Positions 1 through 9,249 of a stretch of DNA of 64,000 bases are shown here, in pieces (position 1 is the first letter of the stretch; every line of letters begins with the position of its first letter). The position numbers were made by a program, and so were the translations under genes. The notes under the pieces were generated by a model. That model had not been told where the DNA came from and did not search any database. It worked only from the letters and a program-made list of their open reading frames with translations. Source of the stretch: Macrosoma leucophasiata (Eukaryota; Arthropoda; Insecta; Lepidoptera; Hedylidae); the NCBI GenBank assembly GCA_036365455.1, contig JAWQUS010000027.1, positions 10,682,001 through 10,746,000 of the forward strand, written 5' to 3'.

Positions 1-55
1 GAGTCTCGCCTGAAATCAAAATGTTTCTTTCCATTTTCCTTTAAGAAAAATGTAT
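1..55 (+). repeat. ST SINE fragment, cut by the window edge
   Basis: The window opens inside an ST copy. The first 14 bases match the T-arm and acceptor end of the tRNA-like segment seen in antisense at 2899, followed by the same body (ATGTTTCTTTCCATTTTCCTTT). The 5' part lies outside the window. Confidence 0.75.
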
Positions 56-99
56 TAAGTCAGATTAAATAAATTTAATTAGACCAGTTGAGATGTGAA

Positions 100-290
100 T
101 CAATAGATAAGCTAAGTTTGGATAAGATTTGATTAGGTAAAATTTTGATTGTTGGATTAGACGAGTTTAGATTAGATGAGTTTAGATTAGATGATGTTAG
201 ATGAGTTTAGATTAGATTAGTTTAAATGAGATGAAAATCAATTCAATAAGATTAAATTGATAAGATAAGTTTGGATAAGATTATCTACAT
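100..290. repeat. Degenerate GATTAGATGAGTTTA minisatellite
   Basis: Roughly 15-base units built on GATTAGATGAGTTTA and GATAAGTTTGGATAAGATT recur with many changes. There is no reading frame of note. The array ends where an antisense RA piece begins. Confidence 0.6.
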
Positions 291-370
291 AAAAATCAGA
301 GGTCAAAATGCAGATGACATGCCACCACAGCGACCTTAGATGTTATGTCACTGTGATAGTTATTACGCAG
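284..370 (-). repeat. RA fragment
   Basis: Antisense middle portion of RA (GAGGTCAAAATGCAGATG, then CTGTGATAGTTATTAC). It belongs to the RA subtype with TGATAGTTATTAC where other copies have CCGGAAATTAC. It abuts a plus-strand copy at 395. Confidence 0.65.
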
Positions 371-394
371 CCAAATATAAACCTCTTATAGTAA

Positions 395-612
395 TACTGG
401 TGGTAAAGCTCCAGTGACGGATTGTGTTCCGGTCAGGTGGTAATGTACGGCTCTGTAATTTCCGGCACAGAGGTATAACACCTTAGACCTCAAGAGTGGT
501 AACGCATCTGCATTTTGATCTTGGTCTTACGTAGGTGTCCATAGGCTGCAGTCATCACTTGACATCAATGTTAACTGCATGCTTGTTTGCCACTTCCATT
601 ACATACAAAAAA
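395..612 (+). repeat. RA copy with internal deletion
   Basis: It has the RA 5' end (TACTGGTGGTAAAGCTCCAG), then jumps from GTGACGGA straight to GTGTTCCGGTCAGG, losing about 75 bases present in the 12634 copy. It then runs to the A-rich 3' end at 604-612. A short open frame inside is chance. Confidence 0.85.
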
Positions 613-713
613 TATGATAGTGCTGAACACTGGTGCCATTTGGCAGATAGATTAAGTAATGCTGTGGTGCCTACGCCCTCAAGCCCCTCCACTGGATCTC
701 GACCACCAGTAAT
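613..713 (-). repeat. RA 5'-end fragment, inverted
   Basis: It directly follows the A-tail of the plus-strand copy at 395-612 and carries the missing 5' portion in antisense (GATAGTGCTGAACACT to TCGACCACCAGTA). The two pieces make a head-opposed mosaic. Confidence 0.8.
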
Positions 714-802
714 TTAATGTCAAAGGATCAATGTAGTTCATACAAATAAAACACCTAACCAGGAATCATCATAATCATCACTTCAGCCAAAAGTCGTCCA
801 CT

Positions 803-1037
803 TTTTTATGGTATGGAAGTGGCAAACAAGAATCCAGTTCACATTGATGTTAAGTGATGACTGCAGCCTATAGACACCTACATAAAGACCTAGGTCAAAA
901 TGCTGATGCGTTACCATTCCTGAGGCCTAAGGTGTTATGCCTCTGTGCCGGAAATAACAGGGCCGTACATTACCACCTGACTGGAACACGATATTAGGTA
1001 ATTATTTTTTATATTAGGTAATGCGGTGGTGCCTACT
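803..1037 (-). repeat. RA copy
   Basis: Antisense RA from the T-rich start (complement of the A tail) through GGCAAACAAG, GATGACTGCAGCCTATAG and GGCCGTACATTACCACCTGA. A small deletion and duplication occur around ATATTAGGTAATT (993-1020). It runs into an RB copy. Confidence 0.85.
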
Positions 1038-1240
1038 GCTGGACAAAAGCTTGCTCCAAAAACGCCGTCAACAGTGTTGTGCGTCATTAGGGGAGAGCCA
1101 TCATCGCCACAGTTTCCATGCATACCTATTGGCGATCGCAGTGGCGGTGACACTCTTATCCCGAGACGCTGCTGCCCATCCCGCGTTATTGTATTCATTG
1201 TTGGCCATTGGAATGGTTTCACTTTAATTGTTCTGTTGAC
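1024..1240 (+). repeat. RB repeat copy
   Basis: It contains TACTGCTGGACAAAAGC, GATCGCAGTGGCGGTGAC, and CCCGAGACGCTGCTGCCCAT followed by CCCGCGTTATTGTATT. The same word order recurs at 23140, 63185 and, inverted, 18703. Open frames of 68-123 codons here do not resemble a protein family. Confidence 0.7.
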
Positions 1241-1299
1241 TGACGCACACGGTAGATGCACATGCTCCTCCACTAGTGAGACGTGGGGTCGGTGAACGA

Positions 1300-2190
1300 C
1301 ATGCATCGATAACTAATTAATAGATATACAACCTATATGATAAGCTAAATTCGACGGTCGGTTGTGGTCTTCAGTAGGCCACTGGTACAGCGGCTGGACT
1401 AGTTAAAGCTTTACCACGAGTAAATATATTGTAGTTATACGTAAGATTTCAAATGACAATGACAGATTGTGAGCCACCATTTACACGAAATGTAAATTAA
1501 AGAAAAACTATGTTATGAAAATAGAATTCTTAGTTAATAAATCATTTTTCTGTATAACTCGAGGTTAATAATTACGTTAAAAAAGTCTTGAATATGGTTG
1601 TTCCTAATTCGAATCGCAATCAATTGCGTTACTCAAAATAACAATCAAGTATTTTAAAACGTTCTAACTCAAGTTTTAATCCCTCAAAGTTAGTTTTAAT
1701 CCAAACATATATATACACATATATTTTTAAATAATTACAAACGCTGTTTTTACTATTGAAACGTTGACAATGTAGGTAGGTATCGGTCAACATTACTACT
1801 GTCATAGATTTTCGATCTACCCGAAAAACGATTGTACTTAAATAAAATAGCAACAACAAACCTAGGTACTTATATCAAAGAACTGTTCTTTAAATATAAA
1901 ATACTTTATTTATACTCAACGTAAAGTTTTGCAGAAATCAGAATGATTTTATACTTCCAGTCTGTATGGACCATGTCTTTTGCCTTACTGTGTGTACTTT
2001 ACCAAATGTGTATTACTGCGGCCGTGCCATGCATGACATGTCTTAAGTTTACACACAAACTACAAGTTTAAAAGTGATTAAATGTGTGTGTAAGTAATCA
2101 GTGATTAAATCTCAGCAAAAAGAGGTATTTGCCGTGCTGGTAAATAACTGTTTTCAAGTGGGTCAAAGTTCTATATAATTTCTGGCTTTG
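1300..2190. other. Unclassified A+T-rich DNA
   Basis: I see no gene and no repeat that I can place. There are A/T runs and short ATATATACACATATAT tracts near 1710. Open frames are short and unlike known proteins. Confidence 0.5.
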
Positions 2191-2192
2191 TC

Positions 2193-2366
2193 ATTTCCCA
2201 GTGCCTTGGAGTGTGGTAATGTCACCGGAGATGTCAACAGGCTCGCCACCTGTTACATGGGCCAAAACGTAACCGGCGAATCGTAAGTGTTTACATGTAA
2301 GTGAATACTCGTACATGCATTTACCTTTGCCTACCTCTTCGGAAATTACAGGCGTGAAGTTACGTA
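2193..2366 (+). repeat. SX SINE, 3' part
   Basis: It carries the SX 3' module: CCCAGTGCC, GGAGATGTCAACAGGCTCG, TTACATGGGCCAAAACGTAA, then CTACCTCTTCGG and TACAGGCGTGAAGTTACGT. The tRNA-like head is missing, so the copy is 5' truncated. The same module is seen at 21076, 55770 and 16035. Confidence 0.8.
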
Positions 2367-2728
2367 AGATTATTTTATAATCTATACCGGATACGTGTTT
2401 ATTTCTTGATATAAGTACACAAATATTTCACATTTCGTAAGTAAAAGTTAAACTTTCTCATTAAATCAGAATTAATTCATCTATTCGTAATATATGTATG
2501 TGATGTAATAAAATAACATTATCCTATTAAGTGAAGACACTTAATGGATACCTTTACCGTTAAAATTGTTACCTCACGTTTTATTTCTGATATTATCATT
2601 GTTATGAAACAATACGATCTCTCTATCACAGTTTCATATATTACATTCGTATTTTGTTTGTTTGTGTTCTTCTTTGAGCATCAAATGGCATTAACCATAC
2701 ATTTGTCGATGTCATTTAAATTTTTTAT

Positions 2729-2775
2729 GAGACCTTAGCCTTAGCTGTTATATCTCTGTGTTAGTTATTACGGGC
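2729..2775 (-). repeat. RA fragment, decayed
   Basis: GAGACCTTAGCC, GTTATATCTCTGTG and AGTTATTACGGGCC match the antisense middle of RA. Both ends have decayed. Confidence 0.5.
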
Positions 2776-2822
2776 CATAGATATGTATAAGTTTTTATAC
2801 AGAAGAAGTAGATTTGTTAGAA

Positions 2823-3050
2823 ATTGTTTTATATTATTTCGCATTAACAGATGCTTGTGAAATATATTTTATTTAAAGAAAAATGGAAATAAAAATTTGA
2901 CTTCAGGCGAGACTCGAACTCGCGGCCTACTGGGAATCTAGTCCAGCCGCTCTTCCAATTGAGCTACTGAAGTCCTGCCCGATTTGTCAAATCTTTCCTT
3001 CACATTTATTGCACTGCTTTATGGTAGCAGCAGCGCCATCTATTGCCAAC
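2823..3050 (-). repeat. ST SINE, longest copy
   Basis: Read on the minus strand: a leader containing GGCAATAGATGGCGCTGCTG, a tRNA-like segment (2899-2974), then a body ending GCGAAATAATATAAAAC. The other copies (1, 43285, 49317, 62508) share this order, so the tRNA-like part lies inside the repeat and is not an independent gene. The neighbouring target duplication was not resolved here. Confidence 0.75.
2899..2974 (-). pseudogene. tRNA-like segment of the ST SINE
   Basis: The minus strand folds with a 7-bp acceptor (ACTTCAG/CTGAAGT), a D-stem GCTC/GAGC, a T-arm GCGAG-TTCGAGT-CTCGC, a good A box (TAGCTCAATTGG) and B box (GTTCGAGTC). The anticodon stem GCTGG/CCAGT encloses a 9-base loop instead of 7, so no standard anticodon is presented. 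No CCA is encoded, as normal for nuclear tRNAs. I call it a pol III promoter module of a SINE, not a decoding tRNA. Confidence 0.75.
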
Positions 3051-3263
3051 TATGGTAGGTGGTAGGTAAGGGTAAGAGCGACTTCTTTACGATATTCAAT
3101 AAACTGCAAAGTCTATTATATTGGTTGCCTAACTAGCATTGTTAGAAATGTTATTCTTCAGAGCCTACTAGAGCTACATATCTTGTATCGGAAACTGAAT
3201 TTTGTGACCATTATTACATACCTACTTCAAAACCACAGTAATCGGGATAATTTTTCATATTTC

Positions 3264-3537
3264 TTCTTTTTTAAGTAAAGAAGGTGGCAATGTATGCAGT
3301 TCACATGTATGTTAAATGATGACTGTAGCCTATAGATATTAACACACAAAAAGATGTCAAAATGAAAATGCGTTGCCACCCTTGAGATCTTAGTTGATAT
3401 GTCTCTGTGATAGTTATTACAGGGCCTATACATTACAATCTAACTGAAACACGGTAGTGCTGAACACTACCATTAGGCGACAGATAGATTAGGTAATGCG
3501 GTGTTGCCTACACCCTCGGGCTCCCACACTGGAATTC
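3264..3537 (-). repeat. RA copy, near full length
   Basis: Antisense RA of the TGATAGTTATTACAGGGCC subtype. It runs from GGTGGCAATGTATGCAGTTC to GGCTCCCACACTGGAA and has many point changes relative to the 58797 copy. Confidence 0.8.
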
Positions 3538-3539
3538 TG

Positions 3540-4150
3540 CCTAATTTCAAAGCATTAGGTATTATTATTTATTGCTACTTGGTTTGTGAAAACTTTAGTT
3601 TTTCAACATTACAACTTCAAGCTTGTGTTGTCCCAATGAGATAGGTACATATAATTAGGTGTCCGTCTATTTCGCCCTCATAAATTATCACAGGAGATGA
3701 GTTTCGCGACTTGGAATGTCACTGATACCACTAAGAGATGAACCCAAAATCTGATTAATAAATAATAATAATAATAAATCTTTATTTGCTTTACTTTTTA
3801 ATTGTGATCAAACTGATTGAGATCAAACTCAATTTATAATTATGTAGGTATCCTATCTACTAACAAAGTAAGCCAAATAGCAATAGTTGCGTATTTTATG
3901 AAGTGTCGGTTATACTCGAGAGACGTCTATCGTTCGATGTAGTCATCCATTGGTAAATTTGCGAACCGCCACGAGGCTGTCGTTTCTGATAACCCTGGCG
4001 CAGTCGGATATGTACGGCGTTCATTATATTTTTCCTCAGGTCTTATTGTTGTTAATCTTATATCGTTATCATTTATTACTATGAATCCTTTTAAATAGAG
4101 ACGTGGATTTATTTTAATTGAGTTGTTAATTAGAAAAGAGTATTCATATG
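3540..4150. other. Unclassified DNA with an (AAT)n tract
   Basis: Only a short AATAATAATAATAA run near 3760-3778 stands out. There is no coding signal. Confidence 0.5.
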
Positions 4151-4210
4151 AAATAACTCAGTAGTCAGCGGGCCACTACTGCTACTCTGCGGTCTCGAGT
4201 TCGATACCTG
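4151..4210 (+). repeat. Possible SX head, decayed
   Basis: ACTCAGTAGTCAGCGGGCCACTACTGC and GAGTTCGATACC resemble the SX tRNA-like head with its A- and B-box regions. The rest of the SINE is not recognisable. Confidence 0.45.
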
Positions 4211-4295
4211 GTTTGGAGCATGAAAATGATCTGCAGGGCGACGGGAACCACGGACCGTGGGATTATGCCGCCGCGCAGCTGCCATTCAGTTCCCA

Positions 4296-4337
4296 ATAAT
4301 AGGATCCCATTTTCACCGTTTGGATACGGAACCCTAA
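4296..4337 (+). repeat. RF 3'-end fragment
   Basis: AGGATCCCATTTTCACC followed by ATACGGAACCCTAAAA matches the RF terminus seen at 24316-24931. Confidence 0.5.
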
Positions 4338-4512
4338 AATTACGAAGCTGTTAAGGAGGATAAGTATTACGAACAAACGCATGCAGGAATTTTATCTACG
4401 AAGATAACAATATGATAATCGAAGATGTCTTCACATTACAATGTTTAGTTCTATACTGTTCCTTCCTTTCATCGCCCATCTCCGTTATCGATATAACAAT
4501 AAAACGATCCAC

Positions 4513-4614
4513 ATGTTCAGCCCGGGAACTCGCCGCTTAACCAAAATCAATTAAATATAGATTTTATTACCACCGCATATGGTGTCTACGTGGTCAAGTG
4601 GCGAGTTCCCTGAT
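4513..4614. mobile_element. Short element with inverted ends
   Basis: CGGGAACTCGCCGCTTAACC (4519-4538) is repeated in inverted form as GGTCAAGTGGCGAGTTCCCTG around 4592-4612, with two or three mismatches, around an A+T-rich centre. This looks like a tiny fold-back or MITE of about 100 bases. I could not fix a target duplication. Confidence 0.5.
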
Positions 4615-4849
4615 AGTTAGCGTATGTACACATCGTGTGATGCAACTCGACCACTCATCAATTCACGTCGTCTTACAATACGCCCGCCATTATTACTGGT
4701 AAATCTAATGGCATTTAAGTCACAACATGTTCTATTGCATTACCGAATGCTATGACTGACATTTTGTGACTTACACGGTTGGTCAATTGGCTCCAATGAA
4801 ATAATATGTAGGCGAGTAACCGAGACTTAGGGCTCTTTCAAACTAAGCG

Positions 4850-5351
4850 TTTGGGGTCTGAACTGGGGTCAATATCTGCGCTATAAAAACGTCTTGAAGC
4901 GGCATCTGACCGCATGTAACATATTACCTCATGATTGGGAATCACTTGCCCATCAAAGTACAGAGTGGCGTAAGGTAATCACCAAGGCTGTTGCCAGTTT
5001 TGAAGAGCGTCGTCTCCAGGACCTTGACTCCAAACGCCTCGCTGAGAATAAAAGTGCGAGAAGAAAGCGAGCGAGAACTAGTATGAAGTGGAAACAGAAA
5101 AATAAAGGCTGTGATTACGTCACAGGTACATTGTAACAAAAAAAAAAAAAAACGCCTCGCTAGAAAGGATCGCCCGAGACCCATATATAACTACACACTA
5201 CACTCTTAACCAATCTAGCCAGTTGTACTGTCGGTCTTGCAACAGGACTTTCGAAACAAAATTCGGGTTTGCGAGCCATATCCGCTCGTACTCACGAATA
5301 TAGCCAAGTTTATCGCCGTTGACGGATAACGTCTAGGAGGAGATCATCATC
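4850..5351 (+). pseudogene. LINE protein C-terminus with zinc finger, decayed
   Basis: The frame from 4894 encodes an 80-residue segment rich in E, R and K (motifs DWESLAHQSTEWRK and FEERRLQDLDSKR), typical of the far C-terminus of some non-LTR retrotransposon ORF2 proteins. After an A-run (about 5138-5152), another frame at 5220 gives YCRSCNRTFETKFGFASHIR, a C-x2-C...H finger in the position expected for that protein end. Stops and a frame change show it is dead. The fragment ends with GATCATCATCA, probably its short tandem tail, and is followed at once by an RA piece. Confidence 0.65.
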
Positions 5352-5526
5352 AATGTATGGTCCTGTAATAAATATCACAGAGGCATAACAACTTAGGTCT
5401 CAGGGGTGGCAAATCATCTGCATTTTTACCTTTGGTGTTTGTCTAGATGTTTATAAGCAGCAGTCATGACTTAGCATCCATGTGAACTACATGCTTGTTT
5501 GTCACATTGGTTACATAAAAAAATTG
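5351..5526 (+). repeat. RA 3' half
   Basis: It starts at AATGTATGGTCCTGTAAT and reaches the A-tail TTACATAAAAAAATTG. It is 5' truncated exactly at the end of the preceding LINE fragment. Confidence 0.8.
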
Positions 5527-5987
5527 TATATCGCGCACATTACCTATGGAACTCAGAGATGATAGTAAAAGTTTGAATATTTTTCTTTAATTATTTTTTT
5601 TTCTAACATTTACAGTCTCCATCAGTCAGCAAAATGGCTACAAATTGCGAATTAACGATTCTAAATTTAAACCTAATTGTTTATTGTCTTTCAACACACA
5701 GACAATAATAGTAGGGGTACATCATTTTACTCATTTACTAACCACGTCACACTGTCCGGCAGTTTCTTGGCAACTTAAAGACTGAGCATTCCATGTACTG
5801 AGCGTGTAGAAAAACCGTACGTCGGCACGTGCCCTTAGGATTTATAGCGTCCTTTCATGTGTAGGTACTATATGTTTATTGATTGTGAATTTAGTATCAG
5901 GTAAGAATTATTAAATTACGAGAATCATGAGGATATTTAAGAATCGTCCCTAGACATTGATTCTATTAATTATTTCGGAAATATTAT

Positions 5988-6615
5988 TATGAAGCCTGCA
6001 AGACGTAATAGACTTTTTTGCCTGGGGAAAATGCGTTACGCATACGCATCCTTGGGGAGAGGGGTTGGTTATATGGGACTCCGGGGCAAGCACTCTGACT
6101 ACCCACTAATAACCTCTGGGTGTTCAGACTCCTCCGCTATCAGTGGCGGGGTCACGGGAACGCTATCGCACACATCCGCGATTCCACAGGCGGCTACTCG
6201 TTTCCGAGTCCTCCACAGGGTCCTTAGGCTCTAACTTTCCTTCAATTCCAACCAACGTTAGTGACGTGCGGAACACCTGCAGGCCAGCCATCCTGGGATC
6301 CCTCCATTCGGGCGACGGATATTCCCTAGTACGACGCTCAAAGGTCCCTGCACCGACCACTCACTACACCAGGCACCCTTTAGGTACCGTCCGGGTGGAG
6401 GGGTCCATGGGCTCATAGTTCGTCAAAGGAGTTCGGTATAGAACCCCCGCGGCCCCGTCGACGTCCGTATCGGACGGCGGGACCACCGTTATGCAGCTGG
6501 GGATAGGGTGCAGGGCCAACGACGTACCCGTACACCTCTTCCCCAGCCGTCTCCTAACCACAGTAGTGAGTAGTGGCAAAGCCAGTCCCTACACGGGCTT
6601 CGCCCATCAACGAAG
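5988..6615. other. G+C-rich island, probable mobile-element piece
   Basis: About 630 bases of clearly higher G+C content than the A+T-rich flanks, with sharp edges. It contains GGGACTCCGGGGCAAGCAC, CGGATATTCCCTAG and GTATCGGACGGCGGGACCAC. All long open frames overlap each other on both strands and look like no protein family. A similar short string (GTCGGGGTCACCGCGTTCCC) appears near 37206. I suspect an untranslated region of a retroelement. Confidence 0.45.
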
Positions 6616-6739
6616 GACACATTATTTATTTATAGGTACTATATATCGTCTTCACAAAACTAGTCTACTTGAATTTTTGTAGAAAACAGTAAAAAGATAC
6701 AGATTTGTTTACATAATGCAAATTCTGAAATATTTTTTT

Positions 6740-6795
6740 TAACCGACTTCAAGAAAAGGAGGAGGTTTTCAATTCGTCCGAGTCTTTTTTTATTT
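6740..6795 (+). repeat. AACCGACTTC repeat fragment
   Basis: TTAACCGACTTCAAGAAAAG followed by GAGGAGGTTTTCAATTCGTC is the start of an interspersed repeat I associate with lepidopteran genomes. A related piece with inverted ends is at 14372. Confidence 0.55.
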
Positions 6796-7246
6796 ACTTA
6801 TCGGACAACAAACATCACAACGATCGAAACTTCAATAAGATGCTTTATATGTTTAATATTTAAATGGTTAAGCTATACATTTTTCCTTTATCCTTTACTT
6901 ATCAATTTGTGAAATACGAACAATAATTTAAAACGCAACTGATTTATGTTTAATTTAATTCAATTGAGGCCGTTGGTCCATAATTCATTGTCTGTGACAT
7001 ACTGTTATATTCATTTGACGTGGCAGGCTAATGTAAAATTCAGATGTGTATACATTAAGTATTTATGAATTCATCATTATTTACGGTGTATCACATTCGC
7101 GCCAATTATTTATTTACCAGTTTCCAGTACTATGTTGATAGTATCAATTCAGTGTTCAGGGAAATTTTCAACAAATTATCGTATCATCATATCGCTATAG
7201 TCTGCAATTTTTGTTACTATTGTCACACGATTAATATATAACTGTG

Positions 7247-7425
7247 TGGTAGTGCAGGGCACATAGCTCGAAGAACTGACGGCCGGAGCAGAAGAGTTCT
7301 TGATTAGTAACCGTGTACAGGCAGCCGAAACGTATGCAGGACCTTCATAAGGTGGACCGACTACCTGATGAACGTTGTGAGCAATCGCTGAATGAAGGCG
7401 AACCAGGACAGGCAGACCCCCCCCC
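7247..7425 (+). pseudogene. LINE ORF2 C-terminal remnant
   Basis: In frame with GGTAGTGCAGGGCAC the translation gives GHIARRTDGRSRRVLD, two stops, then a segment with RWTDYLMNVV. This matches the end of a common insect endonuclease/reverse transcriptase, where a 'HxARRxDGR...RWTDDLxKV' pattern is usual. Several stops make it a fossil. A sister remnant is at 11981. Confidence 0.65.
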
Positions 7426-7439
7426 CCTCTCACGTAAAA

Positions 7440-8284
7440 TACTGATGAGTACCTAACCTCGACGCTCCAGTCGGGATCGAAATTTCGGTGAGCTGAACCT
7501 TAGGACCGATGTGAAGCACAAAGGCCCCTTGGGGGGCACGATAGACGGAGCCTTCCCCCCACGTAAAATACAGCTAAATAGCCACAGAGAGCGGGTATTT
7601 TGAAAAATGAAAGAGAGAATGCGGAGAAATGGAATTTAAGATTCTAAAGTAGTTCGGTGGTGTTTAAATCGTTCTACACTGCCACGTTACTAGATTTATA
7701 TCACCAGTGTAACAATTGTTAGCTTCTATTACTGACTGACGGATTGAGTAACCTAGTGAGTCAGTGATTGAGTGGCTGACAGACAACGCTCAGCCGAAAC
7801 TATTGGTGGAAGAAAGCTAAGATTTAGGTTCCTTGGGGAAAACTAAGACAGGAATTTTCCAAAATTTCCTAAGGCAACGTGAATTATGCGCGTATTAAAT
7901 CGCAGGGAAAAGCAAACTTAGTATGAACCAAAACCAAATAAATATCCAACTTTGTGAATTGCATATTATCTGTTTTTTAAAACACGAACATAAATGCCTC
8001 TTCTCGTATATTCGCTGGAAGGGTTAAGGTTGTTGGAAATAAGGAAGTTTAAAGTTATTGTGCCACTTATAATTGCTTTGAAGATCTTGGCATTTTAATA
8101 CATGTAATGTTGTTTAAAGTTATGTAGTTATTTCATGTTTTTCTTGAATTCACACCTTGTTCGTGTATTTAATTTGTCATGCTATTATGCGGAGGTATTA
8201 AGATATTATATTTCATGTAGGTAGTGTATTAAAACGAATGAGTATCCACACTATACAAATAAATTTAACTAAGATTTAATAAAA
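7440..8284. other. Unclassified DNA
   Basis: The first 160 bases contain two CACGTAAAATAC words and G/C runs, and may be the 3' untranslated part of the LINE remnant just upstream. The remainder is A+T-rich with nothing recognisable. Confidence 0.4.
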
Positions 8285-8500
8285 TAAAAATTTTATGATT
8301 TTAATTTAAGTTTATTTTACATATAAATTTTAGTGTTCATTTTTCATTATTTAAAAAATAATTAATTAGTTTTGTTGTGGTTAAAATTAAAAACTTAATA
8401 AATTAAGGTTTAGTAATTTTTTGATTAATAATAAATTTTGTGCCAGCAGTTGCGGTTATACAAAAATTGATTTAAAAAATTTTAATTACTTAATATTTGA
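8285..8500 (+). pseudogene. Mitochondrial 12S rRNA fragment in nuclear DNA (numt)
   Basis: The stretch holds TTTTGTGCCAGCAGTTGCGG followed by TTATAC at 8439-8461, the conserved small-subunit rRNA motif in its insect mitochondrial form. Upstream are ACATATAAATTTTAGTG and a long A+T-only tract, also typical of the 5' third of insect 12S rRNA. The sequence around it is nuclear repeat DNA, so this is a nuclear copy of mitochondrial DNA, about the first 200 bases of the rRNA. The exact ends are uncertain because both flanks are A+T-rich. It cannot function as rRNA here. Confidence 0.8.
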
Positions 8501-8526
8501 ATGTATCTTTCATTAGTCTAGTAGGT

Positions 8527-8640
8527 ATCAGGGCTATGATGTGCCCGGTGATGTCAATAGCATAACTCGCGTGAATGGCGAGGGTTTGCATGTATGCATG
8601 AATGCCGGCGTTTACCTCTGCCTAGACCAGAGGAATACAT
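8527..8640 (+). repeat. SX 3' module, decayed
   Basis: GTGCCCGGTGATGTCAATAG, a GCATGTATGCATGAATG tract and TTTACCTCTGCC follow the SX 3' order with many changes. Confidence 0.5.
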
Positions 8641-8770
8641 TTCTGTCATGGTTTTCAATTCTTGAAATAAAAAAATACTGAACCGAAGCGTCTTTTGCAG
8701 ATTAGTGGTTTTAGCAACTAGGCCAGTGATCCATACATGGCAACGAAAACCCAAATTACTTTTTCCATAA

Positions 8771-9248
8771 TAAAGGAGATGTTGCAAAAATGTATGGACC
8801 TCCGGCCATGTATTGTACACAATATCATTAAACAGGCAAAATCAATATAATAACGTTTTTTACTGCATATTATTACTTGTTTAACTTTGTTTGCAGTTAC
8901 AAAACATTCTTTGCAGTTAGAATTGCAACTCAAAACCAACATGGCGAATATGGCGGGCGATGTCATTATGACATTTTCATTTTTTAAATTGTATTTTGAT
9001 TATATAGTACTTGGAGAAAAAAGTAACACTTTCAAAATACTGTCGAAATCGATTGATCCCAAGTGTCGGCTGTATCGCCGCCATGTTGAACATAGTTGAA
9101 AATGATAAAATCGTTTGAAGTAAATGTGGTCGTAACTCTAAAATATATTCTTGAATAAATTAATTGTATTTTTTTCGGATTCTTCTTTAATTTACCCATT
9201 TTTTGAGGTCGTGTACGAACCAGAGCCGAGCTCGCAACATCTTTTTTA
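8771..9248 (-). mobile_element. RM element, copy 1
   Basis: Non-autonomous element with short terminal inverted repeats (TAAAGGAGATGTTGC at the left; right end GCAACATC, decayed from GCAACATCTCCTTTA). The whole 478 bases match copy 2 at 37646-38123 in the opposite orientation. No transposase is encoded. A 70-codon frame inside is not kept in copy 2. I infer a cut-and-paste MITE; the AAT/TAA next to the ends could be a short target duplication. Confidence 0.75.
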
Positions 9249-9249
9249 T

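Noticed and set aside
935..1306. 123-codon open frame on the minus strand
   Set aside because: It spans the RA/RB boundary and overlaps two other frames; composed of repeat sequence.
2899..2974. A functional nuclear tRNA gene
   Set aside because: The anticodon loop has 9 bases, and the segment sits inside a repeated element with conserved flanks on both sides.
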